The notes beneath the pieces are model-generated. The model had not been told where the DNA came from. It searched no databases and saw only the letters and a list, made by a program, of their open reading frames with translations. DNA of 64,000 bases from DASQHW01 sp963837155. GTDB taxonomy: Bacteria; Actinomycetota; Acidimicrobiia; IMCC26256; PALSA-610. Below are positions 35,787 to 42,986 of this stretch, piece after piece. The stretch is taken from contig CAWIMB010000002.1 of assembly GCA_963837155.1 (NCBI GenBank), forward strand, positions 124,001 through 188,000, written 5' to 3'. The first letter of the stretch is position 1. Every line of letters begins with the position of its first letter. A program made the translations under genes and the position numbers.

Positions 35787-36609
35787 TCAGCCACGCGCGC
35801 GAATCGAAGAGCACGCCTTCTCCAGTGTCGTGCTCCGTCATCGTCTGCTTGAGCGCAGCGAGCGCGCCGGCTTTGGTGTCGTCATCGAGGTCGGCGGTCA
35901 TGCCTTGCGCAATCGCGGTGGTACTGAAGAAGTTGTAGGCGTCGTCGGCATCGGAGCCGAGCTCCACCGGTTCGTCGACGTCGGCGAGATCGATGTCGCG
36001 GAAGCCGGCTTCGGTGAGGATCGTCCGGACACGTGCAGGATCGGCGAGGCCGAATGGCCCCGGCGCGCCGGCCGGCGGAGCCGGCAAGTCCCGGCCAGCC
36101 GCGAGCGCCTTCCGGATCGCCAACAGCCACTCGTTGCGCGCAAGCTCCTGCCATACGAGGAGGGCGAGTCGCGCGTCCCTGCGGAGGCCGCGCCGGATGT
36201 TGACGAAGGCGGCGACGGGGTCGTCGAAGAACATCACGCCGAACCGGCTCGTGGCGACGGAAAAACCTTCCGGGTCGAACGGGTGCACCTGGGCGTCCGC
36301 GACTTCGAACGTGACATTGGTGAGGCCCTCGGCGCGGCTGCGTTCGCGTGCCCGCTCGACCATCTGGTTCGAGAGGTCGATACCGAGCGTGGCGCCGGAC
36401 GACGCAAGACGCGCGAAGTCACGCGTCGTTTCTCCGCATCCACAGCCGATGTCGAGGACGTTGTCATCGGCAGCCACAGCCGCGCCTGCCTTCAGTTGCT
36501 TCGTGTGCCGCCGAGACGTCGCGTTGAAGTGCTCCTCGTTCTTTATCCAGCTGTCGCCCTCGTTCGCGTTCCACGCTCGGGTCTGGTCGGCGTTCACACT
36601 CGCGTTCAC
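35767..36609 (-). CDS. Class I SAM-dependent methyltransferase
   Basis: A 280-residue methyltransferase from the GTG at 36609 (overlap GTGA with the SDR upstream). The SAM-binding motif I is VLDIGCGCGETT, the acidic motif is LGIDLSNQM, followed by VADAQVHPFDPEGF and RFGVMFFDDPVAAFVNIRRGL, as in UbiE/Coq5-like small-molecule methyltransferases. The conserved N-terminal WNANEGDSWI segment is found in a group of actinobacterial methyltransferases of unspecified substrate. Confidence 0.88.
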   Translation of the reverse strand: MNASVNADQTRAWNANEGDSWIKNEEHFNATSRRHTKQLKAGAAVAADDNVLDIGCGCGETTRDFARLASSGATLGIDLSNQMVERARERSRAEGLTNVTFEVADAQVHPFDPEGFSVATSRFGVMFFDDPVAAFVNIRRGLRRDARLALLVWQELARNEWLLAIRKALAAGRDLPAPPAGAPGPFGLADPARVRTILTEAGFRDIDLADVDEPVELGSDADDAYNFFSTTAIAQGMTADLDDDTKAGALAALKQTMTEHDTGEGVLFDSRAWLITATNP

Positions 36610-37427
36610 TCGTGGACCTCCCCGCGCATCCGGCTGCGCATTTCGGCATCAAGAACGAAGACCGGTAAGTCGTCCGCGCCGACGAACGAGGGCTTGACCG
36701 ACGCCCCGCCGTCCACGGCGAGCGTATGCCCCGTCACGAAGCTGGCGAGATCGGAACACAAGAAGAGTGCCGCGCTCGCGGTGTCCTCCGGGGTGCCCCG
36801 GCGACGCAACGGGATCGTGGCCATGTCCTCGGGTCGATTGCTGGCGTGTTCGGATTCGCTCTTGGGGGTGCGCACGGTGCCGCCCGCGACTGCGTTCACG
36901 CGAATACCGGCGCGGCCCCACTCGACCGCTTGGCTGCGTGCCAGCGCGAGCGGTCCGGCTTTGGCGACGGCGTAGGCCGCGCCGTAGGGCATCGCGCTGA
37001 GTCCTGCGATCGACGCGATGTAGACGATGCTGCCTGGGCGCTCGGCGGCAAGCATGCGCCGCGCGACTGACTGCGAGGTCGAGAGGGCGGCACGGAGGTT
37101 GAGGCCGAGGACCGCGTCGAACGTCTCGAGCGGAATCCTCTCGGTCGGAGCCCACTGGTCGACGCGGAGGCCGCCGGCGACGTGCACGAGACCGTCCAGC
37201 GGTCCGACATCCGCGAGCGCGGCTTCGAGTGCGTCAGGGTCGCGGACATCGACGACTCGCGGAATGGCCACGTCGACGTGCGCCAGACGCTCGGCATCGA
37301 TGTCGAGGCCGACGACGCTCGCCCCCGACGCGGTGAGCATCCGTGCGGTGGCAGTGCCGATTCCACCGCCGCCGGCACCGGCGACGACGATCGTTCGGCC
37401 GCTGAGATCGACCTCAATGCCTGGCAT
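36606..37427 (-). CDS. Short-chain dehydrogenase/reductase
   Basis: A 273-residue SDR from the ATG at 37427 (MPGIEVDLSGRT). The cofactor loop is VAGAGGGGIGTA, VGLDID gives the acidic residue that favours NAD(H), and the catalytic Ser and Tyr-x3-Lys are in YIASIAGLSAM and YAVAKAGPLAL. GGTVRTPKSESEHAS precedes the C-terminal VDGGASVKPSF. The substrate is unknown. It overlaps the methyltransferase by 4 nt and is divergent from two other SDR genes. Confidence 0.9.
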   Translation of the reverse strand: MPGIEVDLSGRTIVVAGAGGGGIGTATARMLTASGASVVGLDIDAERLAHVDVAIPRVVDVRDPDALEAALADVGPLDGLVHVAGGLRVDQWAPTERIPLETFDAVLGLNLRAALSTSQSVARRMLAAERPGSIVYIASIAGLSAMPYGAAYAVAKAGPLALARSQAVEWGRAGIRVNAVAGGTVRTPKSESEHASNRPEDMATIPLRRRGTPEDTASAALFLCSDLASFVTGHTLAVDGGASVKPSFVGADDLPVFVLDAEMRSRMRGEVHE

Positions 37428-37450
37428 GGACGCATCGTTACCATGCGCTC

Positions 37451-38020
37451 GTGCTGGTTGTCGTGGACAACAATGGAATCGCAGAAGCCTTGCAACGAGT
37501 GGGCTTCGACGTGATTCCGGCGTTCCCGGACGTTTTCGACGCGCTGGTGCACGTGCCGGACGTGAGCGCGGTGGAGCCGACGCCGATCGCGGACATCGAC
37601 AACAGCGAGTGGGATCGTCGCGGCGAAGTCGTACTGCGCGACGCGTTGCACGCATGCCAGGCCGCGTACGCCGCGATGCGCGGGCGAGGTGGCCGCATCG
37701 TGCTGGTCACGCCGACGGTCGGCCTCGTCGGCGGGGCAGGCGTCGCGCCGTTCGCGATGGCCGTCGAGGGCATGCGCACGCTCGCCAAGGCCGCCGCTCG
37801 GCAATGGGGGAGCGCAGGCATCACGGTGAACTGCGTCGCGCCGTCGCTCGACGTGCTCGGCGGCGGCGCCGACCTCGCATCGACCGCGGCCCCTGCGCTG
37901 GGCCGGGCCGCGACGATGGCCGACCTCGTTGCAGTCATCGTGGCGCTGCTCGGCGACATGGGCGCGGCAGTGACCGGGACGACGATCACCGTGGACGGGG
38001 GGCGGGTGATGGCGCCGTGA
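37451..38020 (+). CDS. Truncated SDR-like protein without catalytic residues
   Basis: A 189-residue protein from GTG 37451. It aligns with SDRs from the middle of the fold: GRIVLVTPTVGLVGG, AAARQWGSAGITVNCVAPS and GTTITVDGGRVMAP. The N-terminal glycine-rich TGxxxGxG is absent (LVVVDNNGIAEALQRV instead), and the expected Tyr-x3-Lys is replaced by FAMAVEG. It therefore probably cannot bind NAD(P) normally or catalyse the SDR reaction. It overlaps the next SDR by 4 nt (GTGA), which suggests a partner subunit of a heteromeric SDR. Proteolytic or structural roles remain open. Confidence 0.75.
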   Translation: MLVVVDNNGIAEALQRVGFDVIPAFPDVFDALVHVPDVSAVEPTPIADIDNSEWDRRGEVVLRDALHACQAAYAAMRGRGGRIVLVTPTVGLVGGAGVAPFAMAVEGMRTLAKAAARQWGSAGITVNCVAPSLDVLGGGADLASTAAPALGRAATMADLVAVIVALLGDMGAAVTGTTITVDGGRVMAP

Positions 38021-38751
38021 GGGGCGTCGTCGTCACGGGTGCGGGCGCGGGTGTCGGCCGGGGAATCGCACTGGCTTGTGCGGCCGAGGGCATGTTCGTC
38101 GTGGTGGCGTCACCGCGCGACAACGGCGCGCAGACGGTCGAGCTCATCGAGGCGGGCGGCGGTCGCGCGGTGTGGGTGCCGTGCGACGTGACCGTGCGCG
38201 CCGATATCGAGCGCGCGGTCGCCGAGGCTGGCGACCTGCACACGTTCGTGCACAACGCGGCGAGCCGGCGTTCGAGCGAGTCGGTGCGATTGGAAGACGT
38301 CGACGATGCGCTCTGGGAAGAGCATGCGAGCGTGTCGCTGCGCGGCGCGTACTTCGCCGCCCAGGCCGCGCTCCCGGGGTTGCAGGCCACGCACGGCCGC
38401 TTCGTGTTGCTGACGTCGGCGGCTGGGATCGAAGCCAGCCCGACGCGCCCTGCGTACTCGATCGTGAAAGGCGCGTTGCGAGGCTTCGGCAAGAGCCTGG
38501 CGCAGGAGTGGGGGCCACTCGGTGTGCGCGTCGCGATGGTGTCGCCGCTCGCCGCGACTGACGCAATGGCGAACGCGATGCTCGCCGACGCCACACTCGA
38601 AGCGCGCCTGACAAGCCGCATCCCGCTCCAGCGCTTCGGTGATCCGACCGCGGACATCGGACCGGTCGTCGCGTTCCTGTGCAGCGACGCCGCCGGATAC
38701 ATCACCGGCCAAACGGTGGTTGTCGACGGCGGCCGCTTCATGGGACTCTAG
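38017..38751 (+). CDS. Short-chain dehydrogenase/reductase
   Basis: A 244-residue SDR from the GTG overlapping the truncated SDR stop. The cofactor loop is VTGAGAGVGRGIAL; NAG-like HNAASRRS and the catalytic LTSAAGI and YSIVKGALR (Tyr-x3-Lys) are present; and the C-terminus has VVVDGGRFMGL. It may form a heteromer with the catalytically depleted protein encoded immediately upstream. The stop codon is followed at once by copy B of the 49-bp repeat. Confidence 0.9.
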   Translation: MRGVVVTGAGAGVGRGIALACAAEGMFVVVASPRDNGAQTVELIEAGGGRAVWVPCDVTVRADIERAVAEAGDLHTFVHNAASRRSSESVRLEDVDDALWEEHASVSLRGAYFAAQAALPGLQATHGRFVLLTSAAGIEASPTRPAYSIVKGALRGFGKSLAQEWGPLGVRVAMVSPLAATDAMANAMLADATLEARLTSRIPLQRFGDPTADIGPVVAFLCSDAAGYITGQTVVVDGGRFMGL

Positions 38752-38752
38752 C

Positions 38753-38801
38753 GAGACGACAGCGCAGCGACCGGAGGGGAGCGGAGCGTGGAGTCGACCC
38801 A
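38753..38801. repeat. 49-bp interspersed repeat family 1, copy B
   Basis: Copy B, 48 of 49 positions identical to copy A. It begins 2 nt after the SDR stop and ends 12 nt before the nitrilase ATG, so it fills most of the spacer between them. Confidence 0.85.
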
Positions 38802-38813
38802 GAAATCATCGTC

Positions 38814-39797
38814 ATGATTCCTGCGCAGTATGCCGAGTTCGAGCAAGTTGTCAGCGTCGGATGCGTGAACTTCGCGCGGGGCGCTTCGAAGGAGCTCACG
38901 CTCGCGAAGGTCGACGCGAACATTCGTGAGGCCGCAGCCCAGGGCATCGACATCGTCGTCTTCCCCGAAGGCGCGCTGACCGGTCCGGTCGACTGTTCGT
39001 GCCGTTTCGACGGCGGCGCGTGCTCGAGCCATCGCGAGCTCGCCGAGACCGTGCCCGGGCCCGCGAGCGAACACGTGGCGGCTTTGGCGCGCGAGCTCGA
39101 TGTGTACGTGGTCTTCGGGCTCGCGGAGCGCGATGCCGACGACGCGAGCGTGCTCTACAACGCGTCGGCGGTCGTCGGGCCCGAAGGCATCCTCGGCACG
39201 TACCGCAAGGTGCACCTCGGCACGCTGCCGTGGGTGACCGAAGGCATCACGTACCGGCCGGGGTCGTCGCTGCCGGTGTTCCCGACGCGTTTCGGCCCGA
39301 TCGGCGTCCTGATCTGTTACGACTTCTGGTTCAACCCCGAGCTGAGCCGCATTCTCGCGTTGAAAGGCGCGCGGCTCCTCCTGAACACGTGCGGCACGTT
39401 CAAGGGCCCGGGCAAGCGCGACTACATGGTGCAGACCACGGCCGTGCGTGCTCAGGAGAACCTTGTGTACGCGGCGAGCGCCAACCTTGTCGGTGGCCGC
39501 GAGCGCGCGGACTACTCGGCCGAGCACCTCGATGAGCAGCGAGCCGACGACTACTTGGGTCACAGCGTGATCGCAGGCCCCGCGTTCCCGCGCTTCAGTC
39601 AGATCCTCGTCGAGGCGGGAGACACCGAGGAGTTGGTGAGCGCGACGCTGAGCTTCGAGAAGCTGCACCGATGGGAGCCGATCTTCCCGATGCGCGAGTG
39701 GCACGCCGGCCGTCAGCTCGCGGCGTCCAAGCTGATCGCCGACGAGTTCACCGCCCTGGCCTCGCAGCACGCAACGGCCACGCGGGGGCGTGTTTGA
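38814..39797 (+). CDS. Nitrilase/carbon-nitrogen hydrolase
   Basis: A 327-residue protein from the ATG at 38814. It has the nitrilase catalytic triad: Glu in VVFPEGALTG, Lys in YRKVHLGTLPW and Cys in LICYDFWFNP. The motif ILALKGARLLLNTCGTF follows. It would hydrolyse a nitrile, amide or carbamoyl group. It may act with the amidohydrolases and acyl-activating enzymes nearby. The upstream start (in the SDR) is rejected because it would read through the repeat; the ATG lies 12 nt after the repeat. Its stop codon lies inside the terminator stem. Confidence 0.9.
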   Translation: MIPAQYAEFEQVVSVGCVNFARGASKELTLAKVDANIREAAAQGIDIVVFPEGALTGPVDCSCRFDGGACSSHRELAETVPGPASEHVAALARELDVYVVFGLAERDADDASVLYNASAVVGPEGILGTYRKVHLGTLPWVTEGITYRPGSSLPVFPTRFGPIGVLICYDFWFNPELSRILALKGARLLLNTCGTFKGPGKRDYMVQTTAVRAQENLVYAASANLVGGRERADYSAEHLDEQRADDYLGHSVIAGPAFPRFSQILVEAGDTEELVSATLSFEKLHRWEPIFPMREWHAGRQLAASKLIADEFTALASQHATATRGRV

Positions 39798-39827
39798 GGT
39801 GCGAAAAACGCACCTCAAACACGCCCC
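39785..39827. terminator. Strong bidirectional terminator
   Basis: A perfect 19-bp stem (39785-39803 pairing with 39809-39827) with an AAAAA loop; the left arm begins GGGGCGTGTTTG and the right arm ends CACGCCCC. It lies between the convergent nitrilase and MarR genes and contains the nitrilase TGA. The stem is much longer than a typical factor-independent terminator; no U-tract follows. Confidence 0.85.
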
Positions 39828-39832
39828 AGTGA

Positions 39833-40304
39833 TCAGGCGCGGGCGTCGGCGGTGAAGACGTCGAGCAACAGGCGGATCGCCTCGTCGACCTGTGCGACCT
39901 CATCAGTTGACAATGCCTTGATGATGCGCTTGCGAGCGCGGGCGTAGGCCGCGCTCGGCGCGCTTGGCCGTCTGCAATCCGGTGTCGGTGAGGCGGACGA
40001 CGACCTTGCGCCGGTCGCCGCGGTCGGAACCCCGCTCGACGAGCGCGTCGCGTTCCAGCCGGTCGAGGATCTGGGTCATCCCACCGCTCGACCGCAACAC
40101 GATGTCGCTCAACTCGCCGGGCGTCATCTCGTACGGAGGGCCCGCGAGCTGGAGCACGCGCAACACCGAATAGTCGATGAATCTCAGGCCGAACTCGTCG
40201 AGGCATTGGTGCTGGAACGCATCGAGCAGCAGGCCGACACGCGTCAGTCGAGTGAACAAGCCCATCGGCCCGGGCTCGGAGAGATACCGCGCTTCGATGC
40301 TCAC
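39833..40304 (-). CDS. MarR-family transcriptional regulator, frameshifted
   Basis: The GTG start at 40304 overlaps the TauD stop (GTGA). It has a winged helix: FIDYSVLRVLQLAG, MTPGELSDIVLRSSGGMTQILDRLERDALV and the wing RGDRRKVVVRLTDTG, typical of MarR proteins. Near 39953 the frame shifts to AYARARKRIIKAL, and the dimerisation helices end in IRLLLDVFTADARA. Repaired length is about 156 residues. Encoded directly downstream of the TauD-type dioxygenase, it probably regulates that gene and the divergent cupin operon. Confidence 0.8.
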
Positions 40305-41125
40305 CGGGCGGGCGGTCCTGCGATCGTCACCCGGCGCATCATTCGGCGCTCGTGATAGTCGGGGACGGCATTGTGCTGTACCGCCCGGTTGTCCCAGAAG
40401 GCGAGCGACCCCGGTTCCCACCGGAAGCGGCACTGGAACTCGGGCGCGCGCACGAAGTCGCACAGCCACGGCAGCAACAGCTCGTTCTCGCGCTCGGACA
40501 CCCCGACGAGATGCGACGTGGAGTTGCGATTCACGAACAGCGCCTTGCGGCCGGTCTCGGGATGGGTCACTGCGACGCGGTGCTCGACCGGTGGGCACTT
40601 CTGTTGCGTCTCCGCGATGTCGAGCGTGCTGTGGCCGTCGCGAATGGCCTTGTGCAGCACCTTGGTGATGTCGTGGACAGCAGTAAGGGTGTCGACGAAC
40701 GCGCGCATCGGTTCCGACAAGGCTTCGTACGCCGCGTACATGCTTGCGAAGCATGTGTCGCCGCCGACCGCCGGCAACTGAACCGCGCGCAGCAGCGAGC
40801 CCATCGGCGGTTCGGCGAGGAACGTGTTGTCACTGTGCCACACGTCGGCGCCTTCACCTTTGGGGTTGACCTGATCCAGGACGACGACCGCGTCGCTGTC
40901 CTGATACTTGGTGGCGAGCGGCGAGACATGCAGGGGACCGAACCGGAGAGCGAATGCGAGATGCTGCGCGTCGTCGATGTGCTGGTCGCGGAAGAACAGC
41001 ACGAGATGGTCGAGCAAGGCCTTGCGGATCGCGTCGACCGTGCCGTCGTCGAGCTCGTCGCGCAGGTCGACGCCGTGCACCTCGGCGCCGATGGTGGCGG
41101 TCACGGGCCGAATGTCGATCGTCAC
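40301..41125 (-). CDS. TauD/TfdA-family 2-oxoglutarate-dependent dioxygenase
   Basis: A 274-residue enzyme from GTG 41125 (VTIDIRPVTATIGAEV). The Fe(II) facial triad is HxD in VWHSDNTF and the distal His in AVQHNAVPDY. The 2-oxoglutarate-binding Arg lies in ERRMMRRVTI. ALFVNRNSTSHLVG is also typical. The family hydroxylates taurine, 2,4-D and similar acids, releasing a leaving group. It is coupled to the MarR gene and divergent from a cupin. Confidence 0.9.
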   Translation of the reverse strand: MTIDIRPVTATIGAEVHGVDLRDELDDGTVDAIRKALLDHLVLFFRDQHIDDAQHLAFALRFGPLHVSPLATKYQDSDAVVVLDQVNPKGEGADVWHSDNTFLAEPPMGSLLRAVQLPAVGGDTCFASMYAAYEALSEPMRAFVDTLTAVHDITKVLHKAIRDGHSTLDIAETQQKCPPVEHRVAVTHPETGRKALFVNRNSTSHLVGVSERENELLLPWLCDFVRAPEFQCRFRWEPGSLAFWDNRAVQHNAVPDYHERRMMRRVTIAGPPAR

Positions 41126-41202
41126 GGGACTCCTTTCCGCCCTCTGGCCTGACGGGCGGCTCCCGGTTATTGTCTCGCTCCTAAGATTCTTGCACAAGGG
41201 AG

Positions 41203-41214
41203 ATCTGCGCAGAT
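41203..41214. promoter_or_regulatory. Palindromic site over the cupin start codon
   Basis: A perfect 12-bp palindrome, ATCTGCGCAGAT, overlaps the ATG of the cupin gene. Upstream in the same 87-nt divergent region are smaller symmetric sites, AAGATTCTT (41183-41191) and CTTGCACAAG (41189-41198). They are candidate binding sites for the MarR protein encoded by the leftward operon. Confidence 0.4.
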
Positions 41215-41668
41215 GGCCGCCAGCCCGCGCTTTGCCCACCTCGACGACCTCACGTGGCAGGAAGTGCGGAGGATGCGCCAGGACGATCGCACGATGTCGG
41301 TGCGCGAGAAGTGGCTCGACTTCTCGCCGGCATTCCTGTCGCTCTACGCGAAGTGGGATCCGGGCATGATCGTGCAGCCGCACGGCCACAACAGCAATCA
41401 CGTCGTGTTCGTGCTCGACGGCGAAATGACGTGCGGCGACGTTGTGTGTCGCAAGGGCACGCACATCGCGCTCGATCAAGGTGACACGTTCGGGCCGTTC
41501 GTTGCGGGCGCCGAAGGGGTCGAGCTCTTCGAAGTGATGATGGGCGACCCGCGGTCGTTCCCGGCCGATCCCGAGGGATACGCGAAGTTCCTCGCCGACC
41601 GCGGCGCCGAACAGATGCCGAACCCTCCGATCGACATGCCCGACTGGATCCAGGATACGCGGAGCTGA
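41213..41668 (+). CDS. Cupin-fold protein
   Basis: A 151-residue protein with the cupin motif QPHGHNSNHVVFVLDGEMTCG (His metal ligands), a second motif FGPFVAGAEGVELFEVMMGDP, and a C-terminal tail ending DMPDWIQDTRS. It is the first gene of the rightward operon, 2 nt before the luciferase-like gene. It may be a small dioxygenase or isomerase-type enzyme. It differs from the two other cupins here, which share the RKFLA motif. Confidence 0.8.
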   Translation: MAASPRFAHLDDLTWQEVRRMRQDDRTMSVREKWLDFSPAFLSLYAKWDPGMIVQPHGHNSNHVVFVLDGEMTCGDVVCRKGTHIALDQGDTFGPFVAGAEGVELFEVMMGDPRSFPADPEGYAKFLADRGAEQMPNPPIDMPDWIQDTRS

Positions 41669-41670
41669 CC

Positions 41671-42615
41671 GTGTCGGCTCCGTTCGCGCGCGGCACTGTC
41701 TCATTCCGCAGTTACCCGCACGACGGGCTCGACGCGACCGCGATCGTCGACGAGCTGCGCGGGCAAGCGGCAATGGCAGTTGCCCACGGTTTCGACGGCG
41801 TGATGACCAGCGAACATCACGGCGGCTTCCCTGGCTACCTCCCGAATCCACTGCAACTCGCCGGCTTCCTGCTCGACGCGATGCCGGCCGGCTGGGCCGC
41901 GCCGTGTCCGTTGCTGCTGCCCCTGCGTCCGGCCGCGCTCGTGGCAGAAGAGACAGCGTGGCTCGCTGCACGTTTTCCGGGTCGCGTAGGTCTCGGTGTC
42001 GCAGCGGGCGCGCTGCCAGTGGATTTCGAGATCATGGACGTGACGATGGACGACCTCGCCGCGCGCTTCGGCCGGGCGCTCGACATCGTCACGAGCGCCC
42101 TGCGCGGTGTGGTCGACGGTCCGCTCGCAGCCGATCCCGCGATCGCACGGTGCGCAGCCCGACCGATACCAGTGCTGAGTGCGGGCGCGAGCCTCACCGC
42201 GGCGCGCCGGGCCGCGCGTACGGGCACGGGATTGCTGTTCGACTCGCTCGTCACGCCGGCTCGCGCGCGCGAACTGGTCGACGCGTACCGGGCCGCGGGC
42301 GGGAGCAGTACCTGCGTGCTGATCCGGCGCGTGTGGCTCGGTGACCCGCCGCAGGCCGACGTCGATCGTCAGGTGGACGTCTACCGCAGCTATGCCCCCT
42401 CGAACGCGCCGTCGCATTGGGGTGCGAACGAGATGGCGACAGGCGAGTCGGCCGACCTCGTCGCCAAGCAACTTGTTGACGCAATGCAGACCGCGGGCGC
42501 CGATGCGCTGAACGTTCGCGTGCACGTGCCGGGTGTCAGTGTCGAGGCCGCGCGCGAACAGATCGCGAGCGTCGGCGACGCGGTGCTGCCGCTCGTGAAG
42601 GAGAGCTTGCGATGA
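41671..42615 (+). CDS. Luciferase-like (LLM class) flavin/F420 oxidoreductase
   Basis: A 314-residue TIM-barrel protein from GTG 41671. TSEHHGGFPGYLPNP matches the EHH motif of bacterial luciferase-like monooxygenases, and VGLGVAAGALPVDFEIMDV, RFGRALDIVTSALRG and the later SAGASLTAARRAART fit the cofactor-binding core. It would use FMNH2 or F420 to oxidise or reduce a small substrate. It sits in a cupin-LLM-cupin order with 4-nt overlap to the next gene. Confidence 0.85.
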   Translation: MSAPFARGTVSFRSYPHDGLDATAIVDELRGQAAMAVAHGFDGVMTSEHHGGFPGYLPNPLQLAGFLLDAMPAGWAAPCPLLLPLRPAALVAEETAWLAARFPGRVGLGVAAGALPVDFEIMDVTMDDLAARFGRALDIVTSALRGVVDGPLAADPAIARCAARPIPVLSAGASLTAARRAARTGTGLLFDSLVTPARARELVDAYRAAGGSSTCVLIRRVWLGDPPQADVDRQVDVYRSYAPSNAPSHWGANEMATGESADLVAKQLVDAMQTAGADALNVRVHVPGVSVEAAREQIASVGDAVLPLVKESLR

Positions 42616-42986
42616 CCCGACACATCTACCGCTTCGACGACATTGACTGGCACGTGCCGCTCGGCCCGGGCACCGATCCGGGCGTCGCCCGAGCGGCGGC
42701 CGACCGGGGTGTCGGTCGCAAGTTCCTCGCGCAAGGCGATGCCGGTTTCTTCGCGCAAGTCGTGCGGTTTCCCGCGAACTTCGAAGCGCCCGCGCACAGC
42801 CACGACCATGCCGAGGTTTTCGTGGTGTTGGAAGGCAGCTGCATGTTCGACAGCGAGCCGATGACGCGACACGACTCGACGGTCGTGGAGGCCAACGAGA
42901 GGTACGGCTTCACCGCCGGGTCGGAGGGACTTACCTTCCTCGTCGTGCGCACCGGGAAGGCCGCGTTCCAAGGCGCGTCCGCGTGA
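42612..42986 (+). CDS. Single-domain cupin protein
   Basis: A 124-residue cupin whose ATG overlaps the previous stop (ATGA). The motif is APAHSHDHAEVFVVLEGSC, and RKFLAQGDAGFFAQ is shared with the cupin at 35367. Both proteins begin with an FDDIDW/LDEIEW-type segment. The pair is probably paralogous, which links the two halves of the catabolic island. A metal-dependent isomerase or dioxygenase role is inferred. Confidence 0.82.
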   Translation: MTRHIYRFDDIDWHVPLGPGTDPGVARAAADRGVGRKFLAQGDAGFFAQVVRFPANFEAPAHSHDHAEVFVVLEGSCMFDSEPMTRHDSTVVEANERYGFTAGSEGLTFLVVRTGKAAFQGASA

